A stretch of DNA of 64,000 nucleotides from Lederbergia citrea (GTDB taxonomy: Bacteria; Bacillota; Bacilli; Bacillales; Bacillaceae_C): the NCBI RefSeq assembly GCF_018343525.1, contig NZ_JAGYPH010000002.1, positions 1,054,001 to 1,118,000 on the forward strand, written 5' to 3'. A program made the position numbers and the translations under genes. Shown here piece by piece: positions 1 to 8,608 of this stretch (position 1 is the stretch's first letter; each line of letters begins with the position of its first letter). Under the pieces are notes generated by a model that did not search any database, was not told where the DNA came from, and saw nothing but the letters and a program-made list of their open reading frames with translations.

Positions 1-32
1 AACAAGTGAAACGAACGATGGAAGGATTGTGA
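1..32 (+). CDS. possible 3' end of an upstream gene
   Basis: One frame is open from the left edge to a TGA at 30-32, four bases before the FGGY kinase start. The close spacing would fit a preceding gene of the same operon. Only about nine codons are visible, so the product cannot be named and the frame may be chance. Confidence 0.3.
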   Translation, partial: QVKRTMEGL

Positions 33-35
33 TTC

Positions 36-1544
36 ATGACGGCGCTACTTGGAATAGACATTGGCACAACGCATTGCAAGGCAGGATTATTTGATCGTTT
101 AGGCAATTGTTTAAAACTAGCGAGCCGTCAAACAATGACCCATTATCGATCAAATGGCGAAGCCTATTATCAACCCGACGAAATATGGGGAATTGTCTCG
201 TCGACAATCCAAGAAGTCATCAAAGAAAACAGCGAAACAATTGCTGCCATCGGGATTACGAGTATGGCAGAAACGGGCCTGCTCATAGACAAAAATTCCG
301 GCTTGCCGAAAACGGAAATGATTCCGTGGTTTGATAAACGAGCAATGGAAGAAGCAAATCAAATCCTTATGGAGGCTGACCGGTTAGAGCGCTTTGTGAG
401 ATCAGGATTACGTCATAGCTATAAATATGGGTTACCAAAGATTTTATGGTTGAGAAAACAAAATCCTTCTATTACTAATGATGCGATTTGGCTTTCAGCG
501 TCAGATTTTATCGCCTATAAGCTGACAGGGGAATTTGGAACCGATTATTCTCTCGCTGCAAGAACGTATGGATTTAGAATCGATGAAAAAGTGTGGGACA
601 CCACGTGGTTGAATAAATTTGGGCTGGATGAAACGCTTTTCCCGCCTGCTAGGCCGAGTGGTACACCAATGGGTGAGGTCAACAACGAGGAATGTATTGC
701 ATACGGGTTGTCAAAAGGGACTCCAGTTGCAGTATCTGGGCATGATCACGTTTGTGCGGCACTTGCAGTCGGGGCGATTCATCCGGGTGTTGTGCTTGAT
801 TCGATAGGCACGGCAGAAACTTTAGTCGGGACATTGGAAGAACATCCACTTGGCGAGAAAGAATACAAATCAGGATTATCCTACGGATGTCATGTGGCGA
901 AAAACCGCCTTTTTTTGATGGGTGGCCTGCCTTCTTCCGGAGGAGCGGTGGAATGGATACGAACACAGTTTTCCGATAAATCATTATCATATGACGAAAT
1001 GCTGAGTTTATTGAAAGAAACGGATGAAGGCCCTACAGGAATATTATTTTATCCCCATTTGTCGGGAAGCGGGGCACCAAATCCAGATCCGCAAGCAAAA
1101 GCCGCTTTTATCGGTTTAGAGAAGAAACATGAAAGAAAAGATTTATTAAAAGCATTATTGGAAGGTACAGCTTACCAAATGGAATCCATACGCGAAGCTG
1201 TTGAAAGCATTGCAGAAAGTGATATTACAAATATAGTAGCAGTCGGCGGTGGAACGAAAAATAAACAGTGGATGCAAATAAAATCGGATATTTCCGGATG
1301 TATTTATTCGATTCCTGAAGTAAGTGAATCAACTTTGCTAGGGGCGTCGCTTGCTGCTGGTATCGGTACTGAATTCTATCAAGACGAAGAAGAGGCAACA
1401 AGATTAATCGGCCAACAAAACCGGACGGAGATCGTTCCGAACGATGAACATCATCAAGCCTATCAAACTATTTATAAAAATGGCTATGTACAAATGGAAA
1501 AAGCACTTCGTATGTATTATCAAAATCAGCTGGGAGATGAATGA
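36..1544 (+). CDS. FGGY-family carbohydrate kinase
   Basis: A 502-aa cytoplasmic sugar kinase of the FGGY family, which phosphorylates a sugar, sugar alcohol or ketose with ATP. The N-terminal actin-like nucleotide fold opens with GIDIGTTHC near residues 7-15. The catalytic Asp is probably D237 in SGHDH, and a glycine-rich ATP loop, GGGTKN, lies near residues 404-409. The length is normal for the family. The start at 36 follows GGAAGGA with nine bases of spacing. The gene overlaps the region of the next start by a few bases and leads the visible catabolic operon. Family membership is clear. The substrate is not: the neighbouring ketose-bisphosphate aldolase suggests that the product may be a sugar phosphate on the way to an aldolase substrate, but that is inference. 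Confidence 0.9.
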   Translation: MTALLGIDIGTTHCKAGLFDRLGNCLKLASRQTMTHYRSNGEAYYQPDEIWGIVSSTIQEVIKENSETIAAIGITSMAETGLLIDKNSGLPKTEMIPWFDKRAMEEANQILMEADRLERFVRSGLRHSYKYGLPKILWLRKQNPSITNDAIWLSASDFIAYKLTGEFGTDYSLAARTYGFRIDEKVWDTTWLNKFGLDETLFPPARPSGTPMGEVNNEECIAYGLSKGTPVAVSGHDHVCAALAVGAIHPGVVLDSIGTAETLVGTLEEHPLGEKEYKSGLSYGCHVAKNRLFLMGGLPSSGGAVEWIRTQFSDKSLSYDEMLSLLKETDEGPTGILFYPHLSGSGAPNPDPQAKAAFIGLEKKHERKDLLKALLEGTAYQMESIREAVESIAESDITNIVAVGGGTKNKQWMQIKSDISGCIYSIPEVSESTLLGASLAAGIGTEFYQDEEEATRLIGQQNRTEIVPNDEHHQAYQTIYKNGYVQMEKALRMYYQNQLGDE

Positions 1545-1545
1545 A

Positions 1546-2466
1546 ATGAAAACAATGACAAAGCCGAAAAATGTAATCACGTTAAAACAAATGTTGGAAG
1601 TAGCTGAAAAAGGCGGTTATGCAGTTGGTTCCTTTGCACCTCGCTATACGGATATGATTCGGCCTATTTTACGAGCTGGACAGAAAACGGAATCCCCGAT
1701 CATTGTTCAAATATCCCAGAAAGAATTGGTACGGTACGGAGTAACACCTTTTGAGTTTGCTGAAGAATTTTATACGGCTATTTTAGATGAAAAAATCACA
1801 GTGCCGGCTGTTCTTCATCTCGATCATACAAAGGACCTTTCCGTGATTAAGGATGCAATAAAGGCAGGGTTTACCTCAGTAATGATTGATGCTTCCGAAA
1901 AGGATCTTGAAGAGAATATTGCCATTAGTAAAGAGGCAGCACAATATGCACATGACAAAGGTGTGTCTGTTGAAGCGGAGCTTGGAAAAATAGGCACGAC
2001 TGATTTCGTAGAAACAGATTCGGATGAAGAATTATATACAGATCCTAATGAAGCTCTGCGCTTTGTCAATGAAACAAAAACGGATGCATTGGCTGTTTCT
2101 GTTGGAACGGCACATGGTGTGTATGTAGTAAAAGAGCCGAAGGTTGATTATGACCGCTTAAATGCGATTAGAGCTTTAACGCCAGTCCATCTTGTGTTAC
2201 ACGGAGGATCGGGTGTTCCTTCCGAAATGATTCAGCAAGCGATTAAATTAGAAGCTGGCGGTATTAGTAAGGTGAACATTGCGACAGATTTGGAGAATTC
2301 TTTGCTCGCAGCACTTGGAAAAGAAGAACGTATGACAAATGCCGAGTGTAAGAAACTTTCTAAAAGCGAATTGGAGACAGGGCAATCAGCTGTTGAAAGA
2401 ACGGTCACAGAAAAAATTAATCAATTTTTACGAAGCAATCAGCGTGCTAAGGAATTTAATCTTTAA
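1546..2466 (+). CDS. class II ketose-bisphosphate aldolase family protein (GatY/KbaY/FbaA-like)
   Basis: A 306-aa zinc-dependent class II aldolase, the family that cleaves fructose- or tagatose-1,6-bisphosphate (or related acid-sugar phosphates) to DHAP plus an aldehyde. HLDHT at residues 91-95 holds the catalytic Asp (D93) and a zinc His (H94). GTAHGVY and LHGGSG supply the other two zinc ligands, and KVNIATDL is the phosphate-binding strand. I chose the ATG at 1546 because GGGAG lies nine bases upstream; an in-frame ATG at 1537 is too close to it. The gene follows the FGGY kinase with one base between. The kinase-aldolase pair implies a phosphorylated ketose or aldonate intermediate, but the stereochemistry cannot be read from the sequence. 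Confidence 0.88.
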   Translation: MKTMTKPKNVITLKQMLEVAEKGGYAVGSFAPRYTDMIRPILRAGQKTESPIIVQISQKELVRYGVTPFEFAEEFYTAILDEKITVPAVLHLDHTKDLSVIKDAIKAGFTSVMIDASEKDLEENIAISKEAAQYAHDKGVSVEAELGKIGTTDFVETDSDEELYTDPNEALRFVNETKTDALAVSVGTAHGVYVVKEPKVDYDRLNAIRALTPVHLVLHGGSGVPSEMIQQAIKLEAGGISKVNIATDLENSLLAALGKEERMTNAECKKLSKSELETGQSAVERTVTEKINQFLRSNQRAKEFNL

Positions 2467-2481
2467 AGGGAGGTCGCAATC

Positions 2482-4947
2482 ATGAATGAAGCTACTTTAG
2501 AAAAAAGTAAACAAGTATTAAAAACGAAGCAACAAACTTTACATATGATTGGTAACGCACACTTAGATCCTGTATGGCTATGGCAATGGCAAGAGGGGTT
2601 TCAAGAAACAAAAGCAACCTTTCGTTCAGCACTCGATCGTATGAAAGAGTACGATGACTTTGTTTTTACAAATAGTTCCGCTGCCAATTATGAGTGGATA
2701 GAAAATAACGAGCCAGAAATGTTTGAGGAAATCAAACAACGAATCAAAGAAGGCCGTTGGGAAATTGTTGGCGGCTGGTGGATTCAACCCGACTGTAATA
2801 TCCCAGGCGGAGAATCATTTGTTCGCCAAGGGTTATACGGTCAGCATTATTTCCAAGAAAAATTTGGGGTAACGGCTAAAGTTGGTTATAACGTCGATAG
2901 CTTTGGCCACCATGGCATGCTGCCACAAATTCTTAAAAAGAGCGGCATGGATCATTATATTTTTATGCGTCCAAACCCTCAAGAGAAGGGACTTCCGGGA
3001 CGGATTTTCTGGTGGGAATCAGATGACGGATCCAGAGTATTAACGTATAGAATTCCATTTGAGTATTGTACGTGGGGTAAGGATATTGAAAAGCATGTCC
3101 GTCGTAATGCCGGAGAATTCAAAGCGCCTTTTAATGATTTAATGTGCTTCTATGGTGTAGGCAATCACGGTGGTGGACCAACAAAGGAAAACATTGAAAG
3201 TATTAAAAGAATGAATGAAGACCCTGAATTTCCGAATATGATATTCAGTACGCCAAATCAGTATTTCGCGGAAATGATGGAAAAAGACTTGCCATTTCCG
3301 GTTGTGCACGATGATTTACAACACCATGCAAGTGGTTGCTATTCGGTCCATTCAGGCATAAAAAAATGGAATCGTGAAGCTGAAAATCTTTTACAAGCGG
3401 CAGAGAAATTCTCATCGCTCGCCAATTGGACGACTGGACAAAAGTATCCGGAAAATTACGGGTTAGCATGGAAAAACGTACTTTTTAATCAATTCCATGA
3501 TATTTTGGCCGGAACAAGCCTTGAAGCCGCCTATGAAGATGCTCGTAATATGCATGGAGAAGCAATGTCGATTGCCAGTCGCGGTTTGAACTATGCGATT
3601 CAGTCCATGTCTTGGAGAATAAATATTGAAGAAGAAGAAGGAATGAAGCCAATCGTTGTCTTTAATCCGCATTCATGGGAAAGCAAAGTGAATGTTGAAC
3701 TGGAAGTAGGTGGACTGAAAGATTCCTATGTACTAGTTGACGATGAAGGAAATGAAGTGGCTCATCAAACTGTACAGTCATGGGCAACGGCAGGAGGAAG
3801 ATATCGACTTAGCTTCATTGCTGAACTGCCGGCATTAGGCTACCGGGTCTATAAGATTCGCAAGCTGTCGCCGAGCAGGCAATTTCAAACAATCAAAGCG
3901 AATGATCATACGTTAGAAAATGATACATATCGTGTTGAAATTGATCCAAAGACAGGTTTTGTAACAAGTCTATACGACAAAAATAAAAACTTGGAACTGC
4001 TTGAAGGACCTGGAGCTCGACCAGTAGTCATGAGTGATAAGAGTGACACGTGGTCTCATAACGTTCTTCACTTTAATGATGAAGCAGGGCAATTCATTGC
4101 CAAAAGCGTCCAAAGGGTTGAACACGGTCCGGTTAAATCTGTCATTCGTGTTGTTAGTGAATACGGAAAATCGACACTCGTTCAAGACTTTACGATGTAT
4201 CGCGAGCTAAACCAAATTGATGTGCATGTTACCGTGAACTGGCAAGAGCAATTTAAAGCCTTAAAATTAAAATTCCCAGTGGACCTTGTCTTCCGTAAAG
4301 GAACGTACGAAATCCCGTACGGCCATATTGTCAGAGAATGTAATGGTGAGGAAGAACCAGGACAAAGCTGGATCGATATTTCCGGTACACATCCTGGTAC
4401 GGGAGAAATGTACGGATTAAGTATTTTAAATGACGGTAAATATAGCTTCGATATTCATAATAAAGAAATGAGCATAACGGTTTTACGTAGTCCGATATAT
4501 GCTCACCACGATCCACTTGTTCCACAAGAAGATGGACATTATACGTTTATTGATCAAGGAATCCAAACGTTTACCTATTCATTGATCCCGCATGAAGGAA
4601 ACTGGGAAACAGCAGGCACGGTGAAGAGGGCAGCGGAATTGAACCAAAAGCCAACAACGATTATTGAAACATACCATGAAGGATCGCTTCCACAAAAGGA
4701 TTCGTTCATTTCAGTAGATGTTGATAACGTTATAGTCAGCGTTGTGAAAAAAGCGGAAGACAATGATGACCTAATTATTCGCGCATACGAAACAACGAAT
4801 AATGAAACAGATGTGAAAATTGCCTTGCCGAAATGGAATCGGGTGATTAGCTCAACGTTTAAACCATCGGAAATCAAAACGTTCCGGATTCCAAGTGACC
4901 AAATGGAAGCAGTGATTGAAACGAACATGTTGGAATGGGTGGAATAA
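2482..4947 (+). CDS. GH38 family alpha-mannosidase
   Basis: An 821-aa glycoside hydrolase of family 38. The N-terminal domain has the hallmark NAHLDPVW with zinc ligands H27 and D29, and the nucleophile Asp is predicted as D139 in NVDSFGH. FNQFHDILAGTS follows the catalytic domain, and the C-terminal half is the usual beta-rich GH38 region. There is no signal peptide, so it should act in the cytoplasm on an imported alpha-mannoside. The length is close to bacterial MngB-type enzymes. MngB works with a PTS on 6-phospho-mannosylglycerate, but no PTS gene is present here and an Opp-type importer lies downstream, so that specificity should not be assumed. The start follows AAGGGAGG at good spacing, 15 bases after the aldolase. 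Confidence 0.92.
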   Translation: MNEATLEKSKQVLKTKQQTLHMIGNAHLDPVWLWQWQEGFQETKATFRSALDRMKEYDDFVFTNSSAANYEWIENNEPEMFEEIKQRIKEGRWEIVGGWWIQPDCNIPGGESFVRQGLYGQHYFQEKFGVTAKVGYNVDSFGHHGMLPQILKKSGMDHYIFMRPNPQEKGLPGRIFWWESDDGSRVLTYRIPFEYCTWGKDIEKHVRRNAGEFKAPFNDLMCFYGVGNHGGGPTKENIESIKRMNEDPEFPNMIFSTPNQYFAEMMEKDLPFPVVHDDLQHHASGCYSVHSGIKKWNREAENLLQAAEKFSSLANWTTGQKYPENYGLAWKNVLFNQFHDILAGTSLEAAYEDARNMHGEAMSIASRGLNYAIQSMSWRINIEEEEGMKPIVVFNPHSWESKVNVELEVGGLKDSYVLVDDEGNEVAHQTVQSWATAGGRYRLSFIAELPALGYRVYKIRKLSPSRQFQTIKANDHTLENDTYRVEIDPKTGFVTSLYDKNKNLELLEGPGARPVVMSDKSDTWSHNVLHFNDEAGQFIAKSVQRVEHGPVKSVIRVVSEYGKSTLVQDFTMYRELNQIDVHVTVNWQEQFKALKLKFPVDLVFRKGTYEIPYGHIVRECNGEEEPGQSWIDISGTHPGTGEMYGLSILNDGKYSFDIHNKEMSITVLRSPIYAHHDPLVPQEDGHYTFIDQGIQTFTYSLIPHEGNWETAGTVKRAAELNQKPTTIIETYHEGSLPQKDSFISVDVDNVIVSVVKKAEDNDDLIIRAYETTNNETDVKIALPKWNRVISSTFKPSEIKTFRIPSDQMEAVIETNMLEWVE

Positions 4948-4962
4948 AAGCTTTTAAAGATA

Positions 4963-5006
4963 AACGGGCAGCCTCTTTTGGAACAACTGCCCGTTATAAC
5001 TTTTTC
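4963..5006 (+). terminator. intra-operon hairpin with T-run (attenuator or mRNA processing site)
   Basis: A perfect 9-bp stem (AACGGGCAG at 4963-4971 and its complement at 4987-4995) encloses a 15-nt loop. A TTTTT run follows at 5001-5005. It lies between the GH38 gene and the next aldolase, so it may partly terminate transcription or set the mRNA ratio. The T-run is displaced by five bases, so it is probably weak. Confidence 0.55.
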
Positions 5007-5028
5007 CACGTTAAGGAGAGAAAAGTGT

Positions 5029-5673
5029 ATGAATGAAATCCAAGAGCAATTGCAGCAAGTCGGTCGTTATATGATGGAAAATAATTTAGCTTGGGGTAAT
5101 GCAGGGAATATTAGTGCACGAATTGCTGATGATCAATATTTAATTACAGCAAGCGGAACATATCTTGGTGAGTTAAGTGAAAATGATTTTGCCCATTGTT
5201 CTTTTAATGGGCCTATTTCCTCTAGTGAATCTAAACCATCAAAAGAGATGCCGATGCATAAGGCGATTTATGAGGAAAGGCCTGAGATTAATGCCGTTCT
5301 ACACGCATCGCCATTTTATAGCACCTTAATCGCCTGTTCAAAGGTTGACCCTCCTACAAATTTATTCGTGGAATCCATGTACTATCTTGAAAGAGTGGAG
5401 CGGGTTCCATACTATCACCCGGGGTCGGTTGAGTTAGGCGAAGCGGTAAGAAAGCAAGCTTCAAAGGCTAATATTCTTCTTTTAGAAAACCATGGTGTAC
5501 TCGTTTACGATACAAGTGTTAAAGAAGCTCGCATGAGTTTGCAGACACTAGAGATGGTGTGCCGAATGTTTATCACTGCCGGAAAATCCGGCATTGAATT
5601 AAACACATTATCGAATGAGACGGTAGATGATTTCCTCCATCATTCTGGATATAAGCCTAAAAGAAAGTGGTGA
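5029..5673 (+). CDS. class II aldolase/adducin family protein (FucA/OtnC-like) with H94S substitution
   Basis: A 214-aa protein of the class II aldolase/adducin fold, whose members cleave fuculose-1-phosphate, epimerise ribulose-5-phosphate or decarboxylate 3-oxo-tetronate phosphates. The catalytic Glu of the family is at residue 73 (SKEMPMH), and two zinc-type histidines are at 92 and 155, matching E. coli FucA numbering. The second His of the usual HxH pair is Ser94 (LHASP). The ATG at 5029 is preceded by AAGGAGAG; an upstream in-frame ATG at 4978 lies inside the hairpin and was rejected. The gene sits six bases before the DUF1537 kinase. That pairing resembles OtnK-OtnC acid-sugar modules, so a 3-oxo-acid-sugar phosphate is a reasonable but unproven substrate. 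Confidence 0.85.
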   Translation: MNEIQEQLQQVGRYMMENNLAWGNAGNISARIADDQYLITASGTYLGELSENDFAHCSFNGPISSSESKPSKEMPMHKAIYEERPEINAVLHASPFYSTLIACSKVDPPTNLFVESMYYLERVERVPYYHPGSVELGEAVRKQASKANILLLENHGVLVYDTSVKEARMSLQTLEMVCRMFITAGKSGIELNTLSNETVDDFLHHSGYKPKRKW

Positions 5674-5679
5674 ACAAAC

Positions 5680-6969
5680 ATGATTGGTGTTGTAGCAGAT
5701 GATATTACAGGTTCAAATGATATAGGAATCATGTTTGCTAAGTCAAACTACATAACGGATATCTTCCATCATCAAGACTGGGATTTAGAATCCAGTACTG
5801 CCAAGGAAAAAAGGGATGTATTAATATTAGACACTGACTCCCGTTTTGATCAGCCTAAAACCGCCTATGACAAAGTCTTTGAAGCAACAACTGCCTTAAA
5901 AAAGGCTGGAGCCAACCGGTTTTTTAATAAGGTTTGCTCTGTTTTTCGTGGAAATATTGGTGCTGAATTTGACGCGATGTTAGATGCGTTAGAAGAGGAA
6001 TTTGCCATCGTTGTTCTCGGGTTCCCAAAGAATGGACGGACGACGATTGATGGAATCCATTATGTTTATGATCAAAAGCTGGAGGAGTCTGAATTCAGAA
6101 ATGACCCTATGCACCCGATGATCAAATCCAATTTAGTAGAGATTTTACAATCTCAAACGAAACGAAAAGTAGGATTGATTAACTTTGACGTTGTTCAAGA
6201 AGGATCAGAGACCCTAAAGTCAGAAATTGACAAGTTAAAAGGTCAGTATAACTACATTATCTTGGATGTGACTGAACAAGCGGACCTTCAAACGATTGCA
6301 AAGGCGGTCAATCATGTAAAAGTGATTTGCGGGAGCTCGGCACTTGCGGAGGAACTTCCGACCGTTTGGTCACAAAAAAGTGCTGAAATGGTTTCAATAG
6401 ATTTACCTTGCTATTCCAAAGAAAAAGGATTGCTTTGTGCGGCTGGAAGCTTAATGACAAAAACAGCGGATCAAATTCAATACATGCGTGAAAAAGGGGC
6501 AATTGTACTAGAACTAGAAAGTCTGCAATTGTTTAACCAAGATACACGAAAACATCAATTACATTCATTAGCTGATCAAATTGTCACTTATATGGAAAAA
6601 GGCGCTGATGTCATTCTGCATTCTTCCAATGATTATAATACGGTGGACCAAACAAAAAAAGAAGGATTAAGGCTTGGTTTTACTAATAAAGAAATCTCTA
6701 GGCTAGTATCCGGCAGCATAGCCGAAATTGTCCAAAATGTCATCGAACGAACTGGCCAAAATAGGCTGCTTGTAGCCGGAGGAGATACATCAGCTGCGGT
6801 ATGCAGTAAATTGAGCGTTCGTGGGATGAGAGTTTGGAAGGAAATCCAACCTGGTTTGCCTTCTTGCGTTTCACTATCAATCCCGGCATTATTACTTGTG
6901 CTAAAATCGGGGAGTTTTGGCCAGCCGAACTTTTTCGAAAAAGCATTTGCACATTTAAGAGAGCAATAG
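5680..6969 (+). CDS. four-carbon acid sugar kinase family protein (DUF1537, OtnK/DtnK-like)
   Basis: A 429-aa protein of the DUF1537 kinase family, which includes 3-oxo-tetronate 4-kinase and D-threonate 4-kinase. The N-terminal substrate domain begins with the family signature ADDITGSND (residues 6-14). The C-terminal nucleotide domain carries VAGGDTSAAV and the KSGSFG motif close to the end. The length is typical. The start is six bases after the FucA/OtnC-like gene, and the ribosome binding site is poor, so translation may be coupled. The gene supports an acid-sugar branch in this locus. Which acid sugar is involved, and what would produce it, is not evident; the Gfo/Idh/MocA oxidoreductase downstream is one candidate. 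Confidence 0.88.
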   Translation: MIGVVADDITGSNDIGIMFAKSNYITDIFHHQDWDLESSTAKEKRDVLILDTDSRFDQPKTAYDKVFEATTALKKAGANRFFNKVCSVFRGNIGAEFDAMLDALEEEFAIVVLGFPKNGRTTIDGIHYVYDQKLEESEFRNDPMHPMIKSNLVEILQSQTKRKVGLINFDVVQEGSETLKSEIDKLKGQYNYIILDVTEQADLQTIAKAVNHVKVICGSSALAEELPTVWSQKSAEMVSIDLPCYSKEKGLLCAAGSLMTKTADQIQYMREKGAIVLELESLQLFNQDTRKHQLHSLADQIVTYMEKGADVILHSSNDYNTVDQTKKEGLRLGFTNKEISRLVSGSIAEIVQNVIERTGQNRLLVAGGDTSAAVCSKLSVRGMRVWKEIQPGLPSCVSLSIPALLLVLKSGSFGQPNFFEKAFAHLREQ

Positions 6970-6998
6970 GAAATAAGCGACGAAATGGGGATTATTAA

Positions 6999-7634
6999 AT
7001 GAAGTTTGAGATTGATAGATTAGTAACAAAATATCCTGAACTCTCTGCTTGTGTTGCAGATATTGAAGAAACGTTTCAGTTACTCAGGGAAACATATCGT
7101 AATGAGGGGCAGGTACTCCTTTGCGGAAATGGAGGAAGTGCAGCTGATTGTGAACATATTGTCGGTGAATTAATGAAGGGATTTCTATTAAAACGCCCTG
7201 TCAATGATTCGATTAAGAAAAAGCTCCAGGAAGATTTCCCGAATGACGGTGATTATCTTGCCGATCATTTACAAGGAGCACTCCCAGCTATTTCATTAGT
7301 CAGTCAAAGTTCTTTAATTAGTGCTTTCGCCAATGATATTGCTGCAGACATGATCTACGCCCAACAAGTTTTTGGATATGGAAGACCGGGAGACGCGGTA
7401 ATCGGAATAAGTACTTCTGGAAACTCAAAAAATGTGATTCATGCTTTACAAGTAGCACGGGCAAAAGGCTTAAAAACAATCGGATTAACAGGGAAAAATG
7501 GCGGTCAAATGAATTCAATTTGTGATGTAACGATCTGTGTGCCATTGGAAGAAACCCTAGATATTCAAGAGCGGCATTTACCAATCTATCATACACTTTG
7601 CGTCATGTTGGAAAAGGAGTTTTTTGGACAATGA
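6999..7634 (+). CDS. SIS-domain sugar-phosphate isomerase (GmhA-like)
   Basis: A 211-aa single-SIS-domain protein like sedoheptulose-7-phosphate isomerase (GmhA). CGNGGSAADCEHIVGEL lies near residues 34-50, and GISTSGNSKNV forms the second phosphate-binding loop. An insertion around residues 60-88 (KRPVNDSIKKK onward) is common in this subgroup. GmhA-type enzymes interconvert aldose and ketose phosphates. There is no lipopolysaccharide or heptose synthesis context here, so a catabolic aldose-ketose isomerisation is more likely. The last four bases overlap the start of the ROK kinase (ATGA), which indicates translational coupling and perhaps a shared pathway step. Confidence 0.85.
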   Translation: MKFEIDRLVTKYPELSACVADIEETFQLLRETYRNEGQVLLCGNGGSAADCEHIVGELMKGFLLKRPVNDSIKKKLQEDFPNDGDYLADHLQGALPAISLVSQSSLISAFANDIAADMIYAQQVFGYGRPGDAVIGISTSGNSKNVIHALQVARAKGLKTIGLTGKNGGQMNSICDVTICVPLEETLDIQERHLPIYHTLCVMLEKEFFGQ

Positions 7635-8605
7635 GTATATTGGTCGGAATAGATATTGGCGGTACTAAATGTGCAGTATCGATCGGAAAAGCTTCGAATC
7701 AATCGGTTGAAATCATCGGAAAGGATAAATTTCTTACACCGGATTCACCTGAACAAGCAATTGAGATGTTGATGGAGACGACAACGAACCTCCTGGAAAA
7801 GTTGGAAATTACGGTGATTGACGCCATCGGAATTAGCTGCGGAAGCCCTTTGGACAGTAACCGTGGGTTGATCCTTTCTCCTCCCAACCTTCCAAACTGG
7901 GATCAGGTCGATGTAATCACGCCGTTTCAAAAACGTTTTTCCGTTCCTGTTAGTTTACAAAATGATGCCAATGCTTGTGCCCTTGCCGAATGGAAATGGG
8001 GAGCTGGCCAAGGGTGCAGAAATATGGTTTTTCTTACATTTGGGACGGGAATGGGGGCGGGCTTAATTCTCGATGGCAAACTTTATGCAGGAACAAATGA
8101 TAATGCAGGTGAAGTTGGCCATGTTCGCTTAGAAGATGAGGGCCCTGTCGGTTATGGAAAAGCGGGATCGTTTGAAGGTTTTTGTAGTGGTGGTGGCGTT
8201 GCAAAATTGGCGCAAGAAAAAGCTGAGAAGCATCTTAAAGACGGTAAAACAACTTTGTTTTGTCGTACGCCAGAGGAAATTTCTGAAATCACAACGAAAA
8301 AAGTGGGTGAAGCTGCGCAGTCAGGCGACCCACTTGCAATCGAAGTGTTTGAAATCGTGGCGAAGAAACTTGGAAAAGGATTAGCCTTTATCGTTGATAT
8401 TTTGAACCCCGAACGGATTGTCATTGGGAGCATTTATGGACGACAGCAATCATTATTGGAAGCGATCACACTTGAAGTGCTTAGTAAGGAAGCTTTACCC
8501 CAATCTTTGGCTGTGTGTGAGATTGTGCCGGCGGGGCTTGGTGAACAAGTCGGTGATTATGCCAGCTTGTCCGTAGCGTTAAATACATTAGAGGTAGGGG
8601 GTTAA
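7631..8605 (+). CDS. ROK family sugar kinase lacking the usual Cys zinc motif
   Basis: A 324-aa ROK-family protein. ROK kinases phosphorylate glucose, mannose, fructose, N-acetyl-hexosamines or similar sugars. GIDIGGTKC near residues 6-14 is the phosphate-binding motif, the substrate-binding ENDANA-like strand reads QNDANACA, and GEVGH marks the family. The cysteine-rich zinc loop that normally follows GH (CxCGxxGCxE) is replaced by GPVGYGKAGSFEGF, so the zinc site is missing. There is no helix-turn-helix domain, so this is an enzyme and not a repressor. The ATG at 7631 has AAGGAG 11 bases upstream and overlaps the SIS gene by four bases. The substrate is unknown; a hexose released by one of the two glycosidases is plausible. 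Confidence 0.87.
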   Translation: MSILVGIDIGGTKCAVSIGKASNQSVEIIGKDKFLTPDSPEQAIEMLMETTTNLLEKLEITVIDAIGISCGSPLDSNRGLILSPPNLPNWDQVDVITPFQKRFSVPVSLQNDANACALAEWKWGAGQGCRNMVFLTFGTGMGAGLILDGKLYAGTNDNAGEVGHVRLEDEGPVGYGKAGSFEGFCSGGGVAKLAQEKAEKHLKDGKTTLFCRTPEEISEITTKKVGEAAQSGDPLAIEVFEIVAKKLGKGLAFIVDILNPERIVIGSIYGRQQSLLEAITLEVLSKEALPQSLAVCEIVPAGLGEQVGDYASLSVALNTLEVGG

Positions 8606-8608
8606 ATC

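Noticed and set aside
679..990. Minus-strand open frames inside the FGGY kinase and other long genes
   Set aside because: They are shadows of the coding strand, with no ribosome binding sites or domain content.
2482..4947. Assignment of the GH38 protein as MngB (mannosylglycerate hydrolase)
   Set aside because: MngB works with a PTS on a phosphorylated substrate; no PTS or glycerate kinase is present, so only the family can be claimed.
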